Source of the DNA: Catenovulum sediminis
GTDB taxonomy: Bacteria > Pseudomonadota > Gammaproteobacteria > Enterobacterales > Alteromonadaceae
Assembly (NCBI RefSeq): GCF_007289895.1
Contig: NZ_CP041661.1
Location: forward strand, 248,001-312,000
Length of the DNA: 64,000 bases
Reading direction: 5' to 3'
Within the stretch, counting starts at the first letter, position 1. Each line of letters starts with the position of its first letter. Both the position numbers and the translations under genes were made by a program. A model generated the notes under the pieces. It worked only from the letters and a program-made list of their open reading frames with translations. It was not told the origin of the DNA and searched no databases. This document shows positions 9,416-17,403 of the stretch, in pieces.

Positions 9416-9904
9416 TTACTGGATCCATTTGACCGCCTTATTATGCTTATACTTTTGGTTTAATACTGTTGCATAGCCAAGTAAACCAAAGACTAAAACA
9501 CCTCCCGATATTGCACGAATTTGGTGGTTTCTACGAGTATAGTATTCATCAAAACCTATCTCATAATAATCTAAAGTATCCTTTTCTCTCGCATAAAACT
9601 TTCCATTATCAACTTTTGTCACACCACCAAACGCTGCACTATAGATAATGCTAAACATGAAGTAAAACACACCGAATAATATAAAGAGGAAAAATTTTCC
9701 GGTGATACGAGATAACGCAACTTCAAACAATGTGATCTCGTTTTGGGATATGTAATTATTTGATAAGTTAATCCCATAAGAACACAGACCAATACAAGCA
9801 ATTATAAATAAAACTAACACGATAATATTAGGTGCAATATTAAACCACGTTAATACGTGTATTACCCCTAAGCCGAATATGGGGATGGCTAGTAGATATT
9901 TCAT
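9416..9904 (-). CDS. Cassette-borne small membrane protein, function unknown
   Basis: A 162-residue protein with about four hydrophobic segments (roughly residues 3-20, 25-47, 68-92 and 128-148) and a charged segment between the third and fourth (YAREKDTLDYYEIGFDEYYTRRNHQ). I do not recognise a family. Its ATG is only 5 nt from the R' box of an attC-like site (9910-10011), the spacing expected of an integron gene cassette, and it lies in the same orientation as the two other cassette genes to the right. Function cannot be assigned. Confidence 0.6.
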   Translation of the reverse strand: MKYLLAIPIFGLGVIHVLTWFNIAPNIIVLVLFIIACIGLCSYGINLSNNYISQNEITLFEVALSRITGKFFLFILFGVFYFMFSIIYSAAFGGVTKVDNGKFYAREKDTLDYYEIGFDEYYTRRNHQIRAISGGVLVFGLLGYATVLNQKYKHNKAVKWIQ

Positions 9905-9909
9905 AGCTC

Positions 9910-10011
9910 TTCTAACGCCGCAATTACCGGCGGGAACGTAGTTGGTTAAAGTGTGCTATTAAAGCACACTTTAAGCGACGCAGTGGACGTCCGGTAATTG
10001 CTTTGTTACAC
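9910..10011 (-). repeat. attC-like cassette recombination site 1 (VCR-like)
   Basis: Read on the minus strand it begins GTGTAACAAAG and ends GCGGCGTTAGAA, the ends typical of Vibrio-type attC sites. Inner arms GCAATTACCGG (9920-9930 on plus) and complement (9991-10001) pair over 11 bp, and a second perfect 12-bp stem (9946-9957 with 9963-9974) lies at the centre. The total length of ~102 bp fits the class. Confidence 0.72.
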
Positions 10012-10068
10012 GCCGCCAGTTACACTATGCATTACCATGTATTACATAAGATGCATTTAGGTGGCATT

Positions 10069-10341
10069 ATGAAGACTGAAATGTTAAGTACCCGAATAGA
10101 CCATGATACCAAGGTAGCATTTACTAACGTTTGTGAGAATATGGGGCTAAGCACCTCCCAGGCACTAAAGCTATTCGCTAAAGCTGTGATTAATCACGGG
10201 GGTATACCGTTTGAACTTAAAGCCAAGACGCCAAACGCTTTGACCACTGCCGCAATCGAAGAATTGGAGTCTGGAAACGGAAATAAAGCTAAAAATGTAG
10301 AGCAGCTCTTTAACGATTTAGATATTGACAATATAGAATAA
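10069..10341 (+). CDS. dinJ: RelB/DinJ-family antitoxin
   Basis: A 90-residue antitoxin. The N-terminal ribbon-helix-helix (MKTEMLSTRIDHDTKVAFTNVCENMGLSTSQALKLFAKAVI) is classic RelB/DinJ and binds DNA as a dimer; the acidic C-terminus wraps the toxin. I choose the ATG at 10069 over an ATG 22 codons earlier because AGGTGG precedes it by 6 nt and the family begins M-K-x. Its stop overlaps the toxin ATG by one base (TAATG), so toxin is made only after antitoxin. It lies just after attC-like site 1 but points opposite to the cassette genes. Autoregulation at its own promoter is expected for the family; I could not define the operator. Confidence 0.92.
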   Translation: MKTEMLSTRIDHDTKVAFTNVCENMGLSTSQALKLFAKAVINHGGIPFELKAKTPNALTTAAIEELESGNGNKAKNVEQLFNDLDIDNIE

Positions 10342-10613
10342 TGTTAGCTCTAGAATACTCGACGCAATTCAAAAAAGACTTTAAAAAAATAGCCAAACTA
10401 CCAATCCCTGATGTGGTAGAGGTTGGTCATGTCATTAAACAGTTACAACTTGGCAAAGAACTACCAGAAAAATATTTAGATCACGCGCTTTCTGGAAATT
10501 GGCAAGGCTATCGCGATTGTCACGTTAAGCCTGATTTAGTTTTGATTTATAAATCAGAAGACGAGAGCCTGAAATTAGCCCGAATTGGAAGTCATAGCGA
10601 GTTGTTCCGGTAG
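10341..10613 (+). CDS. yafQ: YafQ-family mRNA-cleaving toxin
   Basis: A 90-residue RelE-fold endoribonuclease. Residues matching the YafQ active site are in place: H48, D59, H61, D65, H85 and F89 (E. coli numbering is two higher throughout). The motifs LPEKYLDHALSGNW, RDCHVKPDLVLIY and LARIGSHSELF are family hallmarks. It should cleave mRNA on the ribosome when not bound by the upstream antitoxin. The toxin appears intact. Such pairs are common in integron arrays, where they stabilise the array; this one sits between attC-like sites 1 and 2. Confidence 0.93.
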   Translation: MLALEYSTQFKKDFKKIAKLPIPDVVEVGHVIKQLQLGKELPEKYLDHALSGNWQGYRDCHVKPDLVLIYKSEDESLKLARIGSHSELFR

Positions 10614-10669
10614 GCATGTAACTTTTAAATAAGGGGCGCAGGCACGTAGGGCATAATGGCGAAGCCGCT

Positions 10670-10912
10670 ATGCGGCAGAATTTAACTTATATCAATGAGT
10701 TAAAATTGCTAGGTAAAAGCGATAAAACCATTGAGTGTTATAGTCGGGCCTTGCGCCAAACTGCTGACTTTTTTGATACTTGCCCAGATGACTTATCCGT
10801 TGAAGATTTGAAACGTTACTTCCTCTATCTGGTTGACAATAAATCATGGAGTGCGGTTAAAATTGCGCGTAATGCCATTCAATTTTGCTACAAGCACATA
10901 CTGCACCGCCCA
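10670..10912 (+). pseudogene. Tyrosine recombinase, N-terminal fragment
   Basis: Residues 1-80 read as the SAM-like N-terminal domain of a tyrosine recombinase (TYINELKLLGKSDKTIECYSRALRQTADFF; YFLYLVDNKSWSAVKIARNAIQFCYKHIL), of the kind linked to IS91-type transposases. After about HRP the frame runs into unrelated sequence because the following DNA encodes an IS91 transposase in another frame. The whole catalytic domain (R-H-R-Y) is missing. A deletion joined the two genes near 10910-10918. Confidence 0.75.
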
Positions 10913-10917
10913 TATAA

Positions 10918-11544
10918 GCCAATCAAATTCGACCTGAGCATCTTCGCGTACTGGATGACATTCAGCTTTGCCATACACAAGCGTTGGGGCGTATTGAATA
11001 TCAATGTCGTGATTGTAAAACGCTTCAACAAAATTACCCATCTTGTGGTAATCGCCATTGTCCAAGTTGTCAGCAACATCATAATATGCAGTGGTTGCAG
11101 CACCAGCAACAAAGGTTATTACCAACTCAATATTACTTAGTGACGTTTACCCTACCCAGTCAGTGGCGTGGGTTATGTTATGGGTACCAGAAAACAGTAT
11201 TTAATGCTTTATTTAACAGTGCGACCGATACCTTAGCCAGCTTTTTTAACCGAGATAAACAACTGGGCGCGCAATTTGGCTGTTGTATGGTGTTACATAC
11301 CCATTCTCGCCAACTTGAATTTCATCCGCATGTTCATTGTATCGTGCCTGCGCTGGCTCTGGATAAATCAGGGAAGCTGGTTAAGCAAAAACGCGGACGT
11401 TATTTGTTTAATGCCCAAAATTTAGCCAAAGTCTTTCGCGCTAAAATGCATCAAGCCTTAACCGATGCAAAACTCAAAGTACCACGCTCACCTAACAGCT
11501 GGATAGCAGATTGTCAGCATGTCGGGCAAGGTGAACAGGCGTAA
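10918..11544 (+). pseudogene. IS91-family transposase, truncated at both ends
   Basis: The open frame after a TAA at 10915 reads NQIRPEHLRVLDDIQLCHTQ, followed by the zinc-binding motif CRDC...CGNRHCPSCQ and the first part of the rolling-circle transposase domain (YYLVTFTLPSQWRGL; HPHVHCIVPALALD, the HUH-like metal site). It stops at WIADCQHVGQGEQA, about halfway through the usual ~400 residues, so the catalytic tyrosine region is lost. The N-terminus is also missing because a stop interrupts it where it is fused to the integrase fragment. Non-functional. Confidence 0.82.
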
Positions 11545-11944
11545 AATTACGAACACCAAGGCCGAAGGTTACTTGCCCGTGCTGCCATCATGAAATGGTG
11601 TGCACAGGCGTGATACGCAAACGAATAAATGTTGTGACGAGTTAAAACAAGGAAGTGTTCACGGCTGCATGGATGATGGCTCACCTAAAGCATTAAACAA
11701 ACAGACAGGAGAAAAAAAATAACATGAAAACAATGCGTTAGAAATCACGACCGAAAACGGTCTAGCTTCACTCGCCTTGAAAAAAGTCAGCCATGACGAC
11801 AAACCGATTTATTTCCTTATATAAGCAGAACTCAACACCGGGCTTGTGACGTGCAAGGATGCACTAATGCCGTGACTGCAGGATGCAGAAGAACGGTCCA
11901 ACAATAGGATTAAGTTGCGGCTTCGCGCAACATATCCTTATTTA
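11545..11944. other. Decayed region after the IS91 remnant
   Basis: No intact gene. One protein-like fragment of about 33 codons (ENNALEITTENGLASLALKKV...) lies at about 11725-11823 bounded by stops; I do not recognise it. A hairpin GTTGCG/CGCAAC with extra GGAT/ATCC pairing is at about 11910-11937 and could terminate the minus-strand gene whose stop is at 11945. Confidence 0.45.
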
Positions 11945-12355
11945 TTATAATTTTTTACACCCTGCGGTTTTTACATTGACTAATTTAGCCAATGATGAAA
12001 ATTTAAAAACCTTTGAGTCACCACGAGATGAATAATAAGCGATGAGAGTTGCATCTGCACCATTATTTATACCTTGTAAAAAACTAATTTCGACTTCATG
12101 TGACTTAGATGATGAATGAAACCTATTTTGTGACATGAGCGTTTTCTCACCTAAAAACGAATAGCTAACTAATGTGTTAGTTAATTCATAATCTTTAATC
12201 ATCGGTGGAAATACAATTATTAAATGATCATCTGCTAAGCTTGATATTTCAAAGCCTAAACATGGCAGGTTATCTATTGTTACATCTATTTCATCCGACA
12301 TAGCAAAAGATTTAAATGCTAGAAAGAAAAATAAAATACTAAGATATTTACTCAT
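11945..12355 (-). CDS. Cassette-borne secreted protein, function unknown
   Basis: A 136-residue protein if started at the ATG at 12355. That start gives a signal peptide (MSKYLSILFFFLAFKSFAM) and lies 13 nt from the R' box of attC-like site 2; the longer frame would read straight through the recombination site. The mature part contains two cysteines (LPCLGFEI and KTAGCKKL at the very end) that could form a disulphide, and beta-rich sequence (HEVEISFLQG). No family recognised. It is the second of three minus-strand cassette genes. Its own downstream attC seems lost, perhaps to the IS91/integrase insertion. Confidence 0.6.
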   Translation of the reverse strand: MSKYLSILFFFLAFKSFAMSDEIDVTIDNLPCLGFEISSLADDHLIIVFPPMIKDYELTNTLVSYSFLGEKTLMSQNRFHSSSKSHEVEISFLQGINNGADATLIAYYSSRGDSKVFKFSSLAKLVNVKTAGCKKL

Positions 12356-12368
12356 AGGCTTCCAAAAA

Positions 12369-12470
12369 TTATAACGCCGTTGTAAATTGCAGTTTTGGAG
12401 GAGCCCGTTTGTGCTATCAAGCACAAAAAGAAGCGACGGAAAAACTGTCAATTTGACAACTTTGTTAGAG
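12369..12470 (-). repeat. attC-like cassette recombination site 2
   Basis: On the minus strand it begins CTCTAACAAAG and ends CGGCGTTATAA. The arms GTTGTCAAATTGACAG and GTTGTAAATTGCAG pair except for two unpaired bases, the extrahelical bases that define attC. An inner hairpin TTTGTGCT/AGCACAAA forms the tip. The stop codon of the gene to its right (12465-12467) lies inside the R'' box, as in many cassettes. Confidence 0.78.
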
Positions 12471-12869
12471 CTTTTTGCGTTCACGACTGCTACCCAACCA
12501 AAAGAAAAATGCTCCTGCGGCCCCATACGCTACAAACAAACTGCGAAAATACGGATTGGCAGTATCTGTTAAGGCATAAAGGAAACCCGCGCCGCCTCCA
12601 ATTGTAACTATTAATACAGGGTTGACCCAGTTTAGCTTGCGTAAAACATAGTAAGTAGGCAACCCAATGATTGCGCAGAAGACTGCCATGTATAAAAAGC
12701 TGAAAATGCCAAATAGCAAGTAAGACCCAATAAACGTACCAAACATAGCGCCGAGGCCGTTGTAATTGAGTTCTTCAATAGCCGCCCAGATTGCTACCGC
12801 TCCACTTACCAAAAATGGAGAAAGGAAGCTAAATAAATATCCCGCTCGCATTTCGTTTCCGTAATTCAT
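12465..12869 (-). CDS. Cassette-borne small membrane protein, function unknown
   Basis: A 134-residue protein with about four transmembrane segments (roughly residues 10-32, 41-70, 84-100 and 108-124), Gly- and Phe-rich, ending in a basic tail (SSRERKKL). Family not recognised. The ATG is 11 nt from the R' box of attC-like site 3 and the TAA falls in the R'' box of site 2, so the gene fills one complete integron cassette (about 12370-12885). This tight fit is the best evidence that it is a real gene. Confidence 0.65.
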   Translation of the reverse strand: MNYGNEMRAGYLFSFLSPFLVSGAVAIWAAIEELNYNGLGAMFGTFIGSYLLFGIFSFLYMAVFCAIIGLPTYYVLRKLNWVNPVLIVTIGGGAGFLYALTDTANPYFRSLFVAYGAAGAFFFWLGSSRERKKL

Positions 12870-12880
12870 ACTAGGTATAG

Positions 12881-12938
12881 CTCTAACGCTTTAGTATTCA
12901 TGCACACGTAGTTTGTGTGAATGAATCATTTGTTGAAC
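12881..12938 (-). repeat. attC-like cassette recombination site 3 (short type)
   Basis: 58 bp. On the minus strand it starts GTTCAAC, an exact match to R'' RYYYAAC, and ends GCGTTAGAG. Arms ATTCATTCACAC and GTGTGCATGAAT pair with one mismatch. It immediately precedes the 134-residue membrane-protein gene. Confidence 0.72.
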
Positions 12939-13151
12939 GGGCAAACTACACAGTAGTTTGGTTTGATTTATGCTATAGGAATTTGCTTTTTTAAGCTCAG
13001 CTGGCATGACCGATTATTTCCTTGTTGTTTGCATTTTATCAATCCATTTAACTTGAGTTTGAGCTTTGAATTAACGGTAATTTAAGCTAATTTAGTCATT
13101 TTTTGCAACTTTATTTTTAATATGCACAGCAAGGTCTGACCCAACCTAATG
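12939..13151. other. AT-rich spacer between cassette site 3 and IS3 element
   Basis: No gene. A small perfect hairpin CAAACTAC/GTAGTTTG (12942-12960) follows the attC-like site. Any further cassettes upstream have probably been displaced or interrupted by the IS3 element. Confidence 0.4.
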
Positions 13152-13220
13152 GGCTGTTCTGGTCTAATGATAACGGACACTTAATTTGAGATAATACAAT
13201 CATAAAATTAAGAGGTCGTT

Positions 13221-13511
13221 ATGAGCTTAAAAAAATCACATAAAAGTTACCCGCAGGAATTTAAAGATGAAGCGGTCCTAATGGTTACTGAGCAAGGCTA
13301 TAGTGTTTCAGAGGCTGCAAAATCGCTAGGTATAGGTACAAGCCTTTTGTACAAATGGAAAGATAAGTATGATGCGCAACAACAAGGTATCTCATTAGAA
13401 GAATCAGAGCGTGAAGAATTAAAACGTTTGCGTAAAGAAAACAGGACCTTACGTATGGAGAAGGAGATCTTAAAAAAGGCCAGCGCCTTCTTTGCAAAAG
13501 AAATGAAGTAA
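13221..13511 (+). CDS. IS3-family transposase OrfA
   Basis: A 96-residue DNA-binding subunit: a helix-turn-helix (YPQEFKDEAVLMVTEQGYSVSEAAKSLGI...LLYKWKDKY, about 10-50) followed by a leucine-zipper-like coiled coil (LKRLRKENRTLRMEKEILKKA, about 67-88). The slippery heptamer A-AAA-AAG at 13472-13478 (codons TTA AAA AAG) is the standard -1 frameshift signal that would join OrfA to OrfB. Intact, but its OrfB partner is broken, so the element could move only with transposase supplied in trans. Confidence 0.9.
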   Translation: MSLKKSHKSYPQEFKDEAVLMVTEQGYSVSEAAKSLGIGTSLLYKWKDKYDAQQQGISLEESEREELKRLRKENRTLRMEKEILKKASAFFAKEMK

Positions 13512-14379
13512 GATATCGTTTCATTAAGAAACAAGCTGGTCAGTACCCTGTGGTTTTACTTTGCCGTGTTATGGAAGTAAGTAAATCCGGTTATACGACT
13601 GGCTGAATCGGCCTGCAAATCTGATAGATATCAACACATTGAAGCTTTACCGGCGTGTCCGGGACTTGTTTAAAAAAAGCCGAGGAAGCTTAGGCAACCG
13701 GGAAATGGTAAAGCGATTACGTAAAGAAGGCTATAAAGTTGGTCGGTATTTTGTGCGAAAAATTATGCACCGTTTGCGCCTTAAGGTGACCCAGAGAGTT
13801 GCTTATAAGGTTACAACCAAACGCAAACATACTGATACAGTCGCTGATAACCTTTTGAACATGAATTTCAATCCAACAGCTGCGAACCAGGTGTGGGCTG
13901 GAGATGTGAGCTATTTAAAAACCGGTGAAGGCTGGATGTATTTAGCTGTCGTTATGGACTTATATTCACGACGAATTGTCGGCTGGCACATAGACAAACG
14001 TATGACCGTTGATCTAGTGTCTAAAGCCTTGAAGAAAGCGCATAACTTACGTCAACCACCCAAAGGGGTGATTTTTCATAGTGATAGAGGCTCGCAATAC
14101 ACGAGCAAAGACTATCAAAAATTGTTGAGGCGTTATGGGATGCGGGCCAGCATGGGAGATGTGGGTGCGTGTTGGGATAATGCAGTGGTTGAGCGATTCT
14201 TCGGTAGTTTGAAGCATGATTGGATATTAAAGATCAACCAACCGACAAGGGCGTTTATAAAGCAGGATGTTACTGTTTACATTAAATATTACAACTTAGA
14301 AAGGCTGCATTCAGCTAACGGTGACTTGTCACCAATTGAGTTTGAAAATTCTAAACAAAATGTGTCCGATATTGCTTGA
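13511..14379 (+). pseudogene. IS3-family transposase OrfB, single-base frameshift
   Basis: The DDE integrase-fold subunit is complete in sequence but split. The -1 frame after the slippery site reads YRFIKKQAGQYPVVLLCRV...SKSGY and then hits TGA; one base downstream-shifted it continues as YDWLNRPANLIDI...KLYRRVRDLF and runs to the end. A single T appears deleted at about 13591-13594 (TATACGAC where TATTACGAC is expected). The downstream part has all three catalytic residues: D in WAGDVSYLKT, D in FHSDRGSQY, E in NAVVERFFGSLK. An internal ATG at 13639 would lack the N-terminal helices. Confidence 0.85.
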
Positions 14380-14440
14380 CCAGTACAGCCTGTCAGAAAC
14401 AGGCTAGTCAAATTAGCATTACACGCCTAGCTTAATAAGT

Positions 14441-15205
14441 TTAATCACGGGCGGATAAATTTAATTGATACGACCCTAAGTTTTGATATTCAATCTCAAC
14501 CGAGGAAAAATCGACTTCTACAATACCGGCAAATGAGCCAGTAATAATGGCCTGCCCTGCTTTAAAACTAACACCGCGTTGGGTCATAAAATTAATTAGC
14601 CAAACCAATGGCTTGCTGGCAGTCGGGTTAGGGTGTTTACCATCAAATTGCTGAACTTTTTCACCTTGAGTAAAAGATATTTGCACATTTGATAATTCAA
14701 ACGCTTGGTTTTTATCCACTTCAGGGCCAATGTATAACCCCTGATTAACCAAGCCATCAGCCAACTTTTCTGCAAAAGTACTGGGTAAGTCGGGCTGGTA
14801 ACGGCTTTGCATTAACTCCAGCGCCATATGACAAGATTTAACCGCTGCTTTGACTTCGTCTGCAGTGTAAGGCGTATCTTTCGCCACGAGGTCTTGACCT
14901 AAAACAAAAGCAATTTCTGGCTCTAATCGGGCTTTTCCATTATCTGCAAACAAGCTGCAATTCGCGCCAGAATGCACTGTGTCAGAAAATATGGGGGCAA
15001 CTACCACCTTGTCATCAGCTGGCGGTAATAAGCACTTCCAGCCGCCGACAGCGCCACCTTTTAAATCAATCATAGCTTGGTGGATCGCCAAAGCATCTTC
15101 TATTGACTGTGGCCTAAGGTTTTCGGCTAAACGATCGTATTGTGCGTCTTTGTGCCGTCTTTTTAACAAACATTCAGCGGCTTGTTGATATGGCTTGTTT
15201 GACAT
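14441..15205 (-). CDS. 2-keto-4-pentenoate hydratase/FAH-family enzyme
   Basis: A 254-residue cytosolic enzyme of the MhpD hydratase group in the fumarylacetoacetase superfamily. Metal-binding acidic motif LEPEIAFVLG and the conserved GGWKCLLP and ASKPLVWLINFM segments are visible. I start at the ATG at 15205, where GAGGA lies 4 nt upstream; an ATG 11 codons earlier lacks a ribosome site. It is the last gene of the tpiA-fbaA-fbp cluster, 108 bp after fbp. Family members hydrate or decarboxylate 2-keto acids; here a role with a sugar-derived 2-keto acid is possible but is inference only. Confidence 0.82.
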   Translation of the reverse strand: MSNKPYQQAAECLLKRRHKDAQYDRLAENLRPQSIEDALAIHQAMIDLKGGAVGGWKCLLPPADDKVVVAPIFSDTVHSGANCSLFADNGKARLEPEIAFVLGQDLVAKDTPYTADEVKAAVKSCHMALELMQSRYQPDLPSTFAEKLADGLVNQGLYIGPEVDKNQAFELSNVQISFTQGEKVQQFDGKHPNPTASKPLVWLINFMTQRGVSFKAGQAIITGSFAGIVEVDFSSVEIEYQNLGSYQLNLSARD

Positions 15206-15313
15206 GTCATCCTCAGTTTCGGAGATATTTAAATTCAATTTGCAGAACAGCTATTTTACACAATTAAAGGTTCTTCCTTGAACTCTGCTTTTGATATCCA
15301 ATGTTTATGGCGA

Positions 15314-16282
15314 TTATTTATAAAAAGATTTAGCAAATTCCACTTCTTCTGCACTCCCCATGATGACAGGCACACGTTGATGCAAATCGCTTGTTTCTAA
15401 ATCTAATATGTTTTCTGTGCCCGTAGATGCAGCGCCGCCTGCGTTTTCTAGCAACATCGCCATTGGATTTGCCTCATACAATAATCTTAGTTTGGCAGGT
15501 TTAGCTGGATCACGCTTATCCGATGGATATAAGAAAATACCACCCCGCACTAATATTCGGTGAATATCGCCAACCATAGCGGCATTCCAACGCATGTTAT
15601 ACCGTTTATTACGCTCGCCCTCTTCACCTTCTAGCAAGATATTGATGTAGGTCTGGGTTGGTTCAAACCAAAAACGAGAATTTGCCATATTGATTGAAAA
15701 CTCAGCCGTTTTTTCTGGTACGGCAACCTTGTCATTCGTTAACAAGAAACCACCATGAGTGCGATCGAGTGTGAAACAGCGAGTTTCTTTGCCTGTGGTT
15801 AACATTAACATGGTTGACGGCCCATAAAGCACATAGCCGGCCGCTAATTGACTGCGACCAGTTTGATGAAACTGTGCGGGATCATTTGCCGCTAAACTGG
15901 GTTTGGCCGGATAAATGGTAAAAATCGTTCCGATTTGTCCGTTAATATCAATATTGGATGAACCATCAAGCGGATCAAATGCAACAATAAAACGTCCGTC
16001 CGGGTCACCCGCTACTACATCATCTTCTTCTTCTGATGCAATTGAGCGCACGTTTGCATCACTTAACAACATGTTTTTGATCAGTTGATTCGCAATCACA
16101 TCTAGTTTTTTCTGCTGTTCGCCCTGAATATTTTCATCCAGCGTTGAGCCTAATACATCACCCAGCGCCCCTTGGCTAACACGAAAAGATATCTCTTTAG
16201 TTGCCGCCAAAATGGTGCGAATAAGCATAAGTAATTCAAGATCAACCTGATCTTTTCTGAGTGTGGGTATCAGTCGCTGCAT
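15314..16282 (-). CDS. fbp: Fructose-1,6-bisphosphatase, class I
   Basis: Converts fructose-1,6-bisphosphate to fructose-6-phosphate, the committed step of gluconeogenesis, in the cytoplasm. The 322-residue length is normal. The metal/phosphate motif [20 protein letters not shown] (about residue 105) and EEEDD just before it are diagnostic, as are the substrate loops [18 protein letters not shown] and [22 protein letters not shown] lies 7 nt before the ATG. Only 2 bp separate it from the upstream aldolase gene, so they are co-transcribed. Confidence 0.96.
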   Translation of the reverse strand: MQRLIPTLRKDQVDLELLMLIRTILAATKEISFRVSQGALGDVLGSTLDENIQGEQQKKLDVIANQLIKNMLLSDANVRSIASEEEDDVVAGDPDGRFIVAFDPLDGSSNIDINGQIGTIFTIYPAKPSLAANDPAQFHQTGRSQLAAGYVLYGPSTMLMLTTGKETRCFTLDRTHGGFLLTNDKVAVPEKTAEFSINMANSRFWFEPTQTYINILLEGEEGERNKRYNMRWNAAMVGDIHRILVRGGIFLYPSDKRDPAKPAKLRLLYEANPMAMLLENAGGAASTGTENILDLETSDLHQRVPVIMGSAEEVEFAKSFYK

Positions 16283-16284
16283 GC

Positions 16285-17370
16285 TTAATCTCCTAGCCTG
16301 TTAACACAGTTTAAATCTGCAAAGGTTTTTGCCAAACGGCTGGCCATGCTTTCTTCTGCTTTGCGTAACCAGGCGCGTGGATCGTAGTATTTTTTATTCG
16401 GTTTATCTTCGCCTTCTGGATTACCAATTTGATTTTGTAAATAGCTTTCGTTCTGCTTGTAATAGTCAAGCACGCCATGCCAGCTGGCCCATTGTGTATC
16501 TGTGTCAATATTCATTTTAATCACACCATAGCTGATTGCAGCTTGAATATCTTTTAAATCAGAGCCGGACCCACCATGAAAAACAAAATCTAAACTGTTT
16601 GGCGTTAAATCGAATTTTTCACAGACATGCGCCTGAGAATTTTTTAAAATTTCCGGTCGAAGTTTTACGTTACCCGGTTTGTACACGCCATGAACATTGC
16701 CAAATGATGCTGCTATCGTAAAGTTATGACTGATTGCACTTAACTTTTCGTACGCATAAGCCACATCTTCTGGCTGTGTATATAAGGCCGAACTATCGAT
16801 ACCCGTGTTATCGACACCATCTTCTTCGCCACCGGTACAACCTAACTCTATTTCTAAAGTCATATCAATCTTGCTCATCCGCGCCAAATAACGGCTACAA
16901 ATCTCGATATTTTCTTCTAATGATTCTTCTGATAAATCAATCATGTGCGAGCTAAATAAAGGCTTACCTGTTTGTTGATAAAAAGCCTCGCCCGCATCCA
17001 ATAAGCCGTCTATCCAGGGCAACAATTTTTTCGCCGCGTGATCGGTGTGCAAAATAACAGGTACACCATAAACTTTAGCGGCATAATGCACATAATGAGC
17101 ACCGGCAATCGCCCCTTCTATAGCCGCTTGCTGGCTATCTAAACCACTCCCCTTGCCAATAAAAAAGCCAGCACCACCATTTGAAAACTGAATAATAACG
17201 GGTGAATTGGCTTTTTTTGCGGCCTCCAATGTTGCGTTAACAGATTGCGTGCCGACCACATTAACAGCCGGATAGGCAAAACCTTGCTGTTTCGCCAATT
17301 GTAAAAGTGTCTGTAATTGTTCGCCGGTCGCGACGCCGGCTACTACCGCGTTATTCTGAGTTAGTTTCAT
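16285..17370 (-). CDS. fbaA: Fructose-bisphosphate aldolase, class II
   Basis: A zinc-dependent aldolase interconverting fructose-1,6-bisphosphate and triose phosphates. Its 361 residues match the long class IIA form. Zinc ligands appear in LHTDHAAKK, in the GCTGGEEDG loop and in NVHG and FHGGSGS, with NIDTDTQWA near the C-terminus binding the phosphate. Ribosome site AAGGA is 6 nt before the ATG. It sits between tpiA (33 bp upstream) and fbp (2 bp downstream), an order that turns glyceraldehyde-3-phosphate into fructose-6-phosphate in three consecutive steps. Confidence 0.96.
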   Translation of the reverse strand: MKLTQNNAVVAGVATGEQLQTLLQLAKQQGFAYPAVNVVGTQSVNATLEAAKKANSPVIIQFSNGGAGFFIGKGSGLDSQQAAIEGAIAGAHYVHYAAKVYGVPVILHTDHAAKKLLPWIDGLLDAGEAFYQQTGKPLFSSHMIDLSEESLEENIEICSRYLARMSKIDMTLEIELGCTGGEEDGVDNTGIDSSALYTQPEDVAYAYEKLSAISHNFTIAASFGNVHGVYKPGNVKLRPEILKNSQAHVCEKFDLTPNSLDFVFHGGSGSDLKDIQAAISYGVIKMNIDTDTQWASWHGVLDYYKQNESYLQNQIGNPEGEDKPNKKYYDPRAWLRKAEESMASRLAKTFADLNCVNRLGD

Positions 17371-17403
17371 ATCACATCCTTAGATTATCCATCGCAATAT
17401 AGA

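Larger units (their letters stand above)
13152..14390 (+). mobile_element. IS3-family insertion sequence (orfB inactivated)
   Basis: About 1.24 kb bounded by imperfect inverted ends GGCTGTTCTGGTC (13152-13164) and the complement of GGCTGTACTGGTC (14378-14390), one mismatch in 13. If the ends begin with the usual TG, the element is 13155-14387. It contains orfA and a frameshifted orfB. I saw no clear target duplication. It lies between the cassette array and the gluconeogenic operon. Confidence 0.82.

Noticed and set aside
9281-9463. 60-codon plus-strand open frame upstream of the cassette membrane-protein gene
   Set aside because: It overlaps the end of a better-supported minus-strand gene and has no domain, signal or ribosome-site support. 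It may be part of a dispersed repeat or a decayed cassette site.
10844-11125. Minus-strand frames across the integrase/IS91 junction
   Set aside because: Antisense to recognisable transposase sequence with zinc-finger cysteines on the plus strand.
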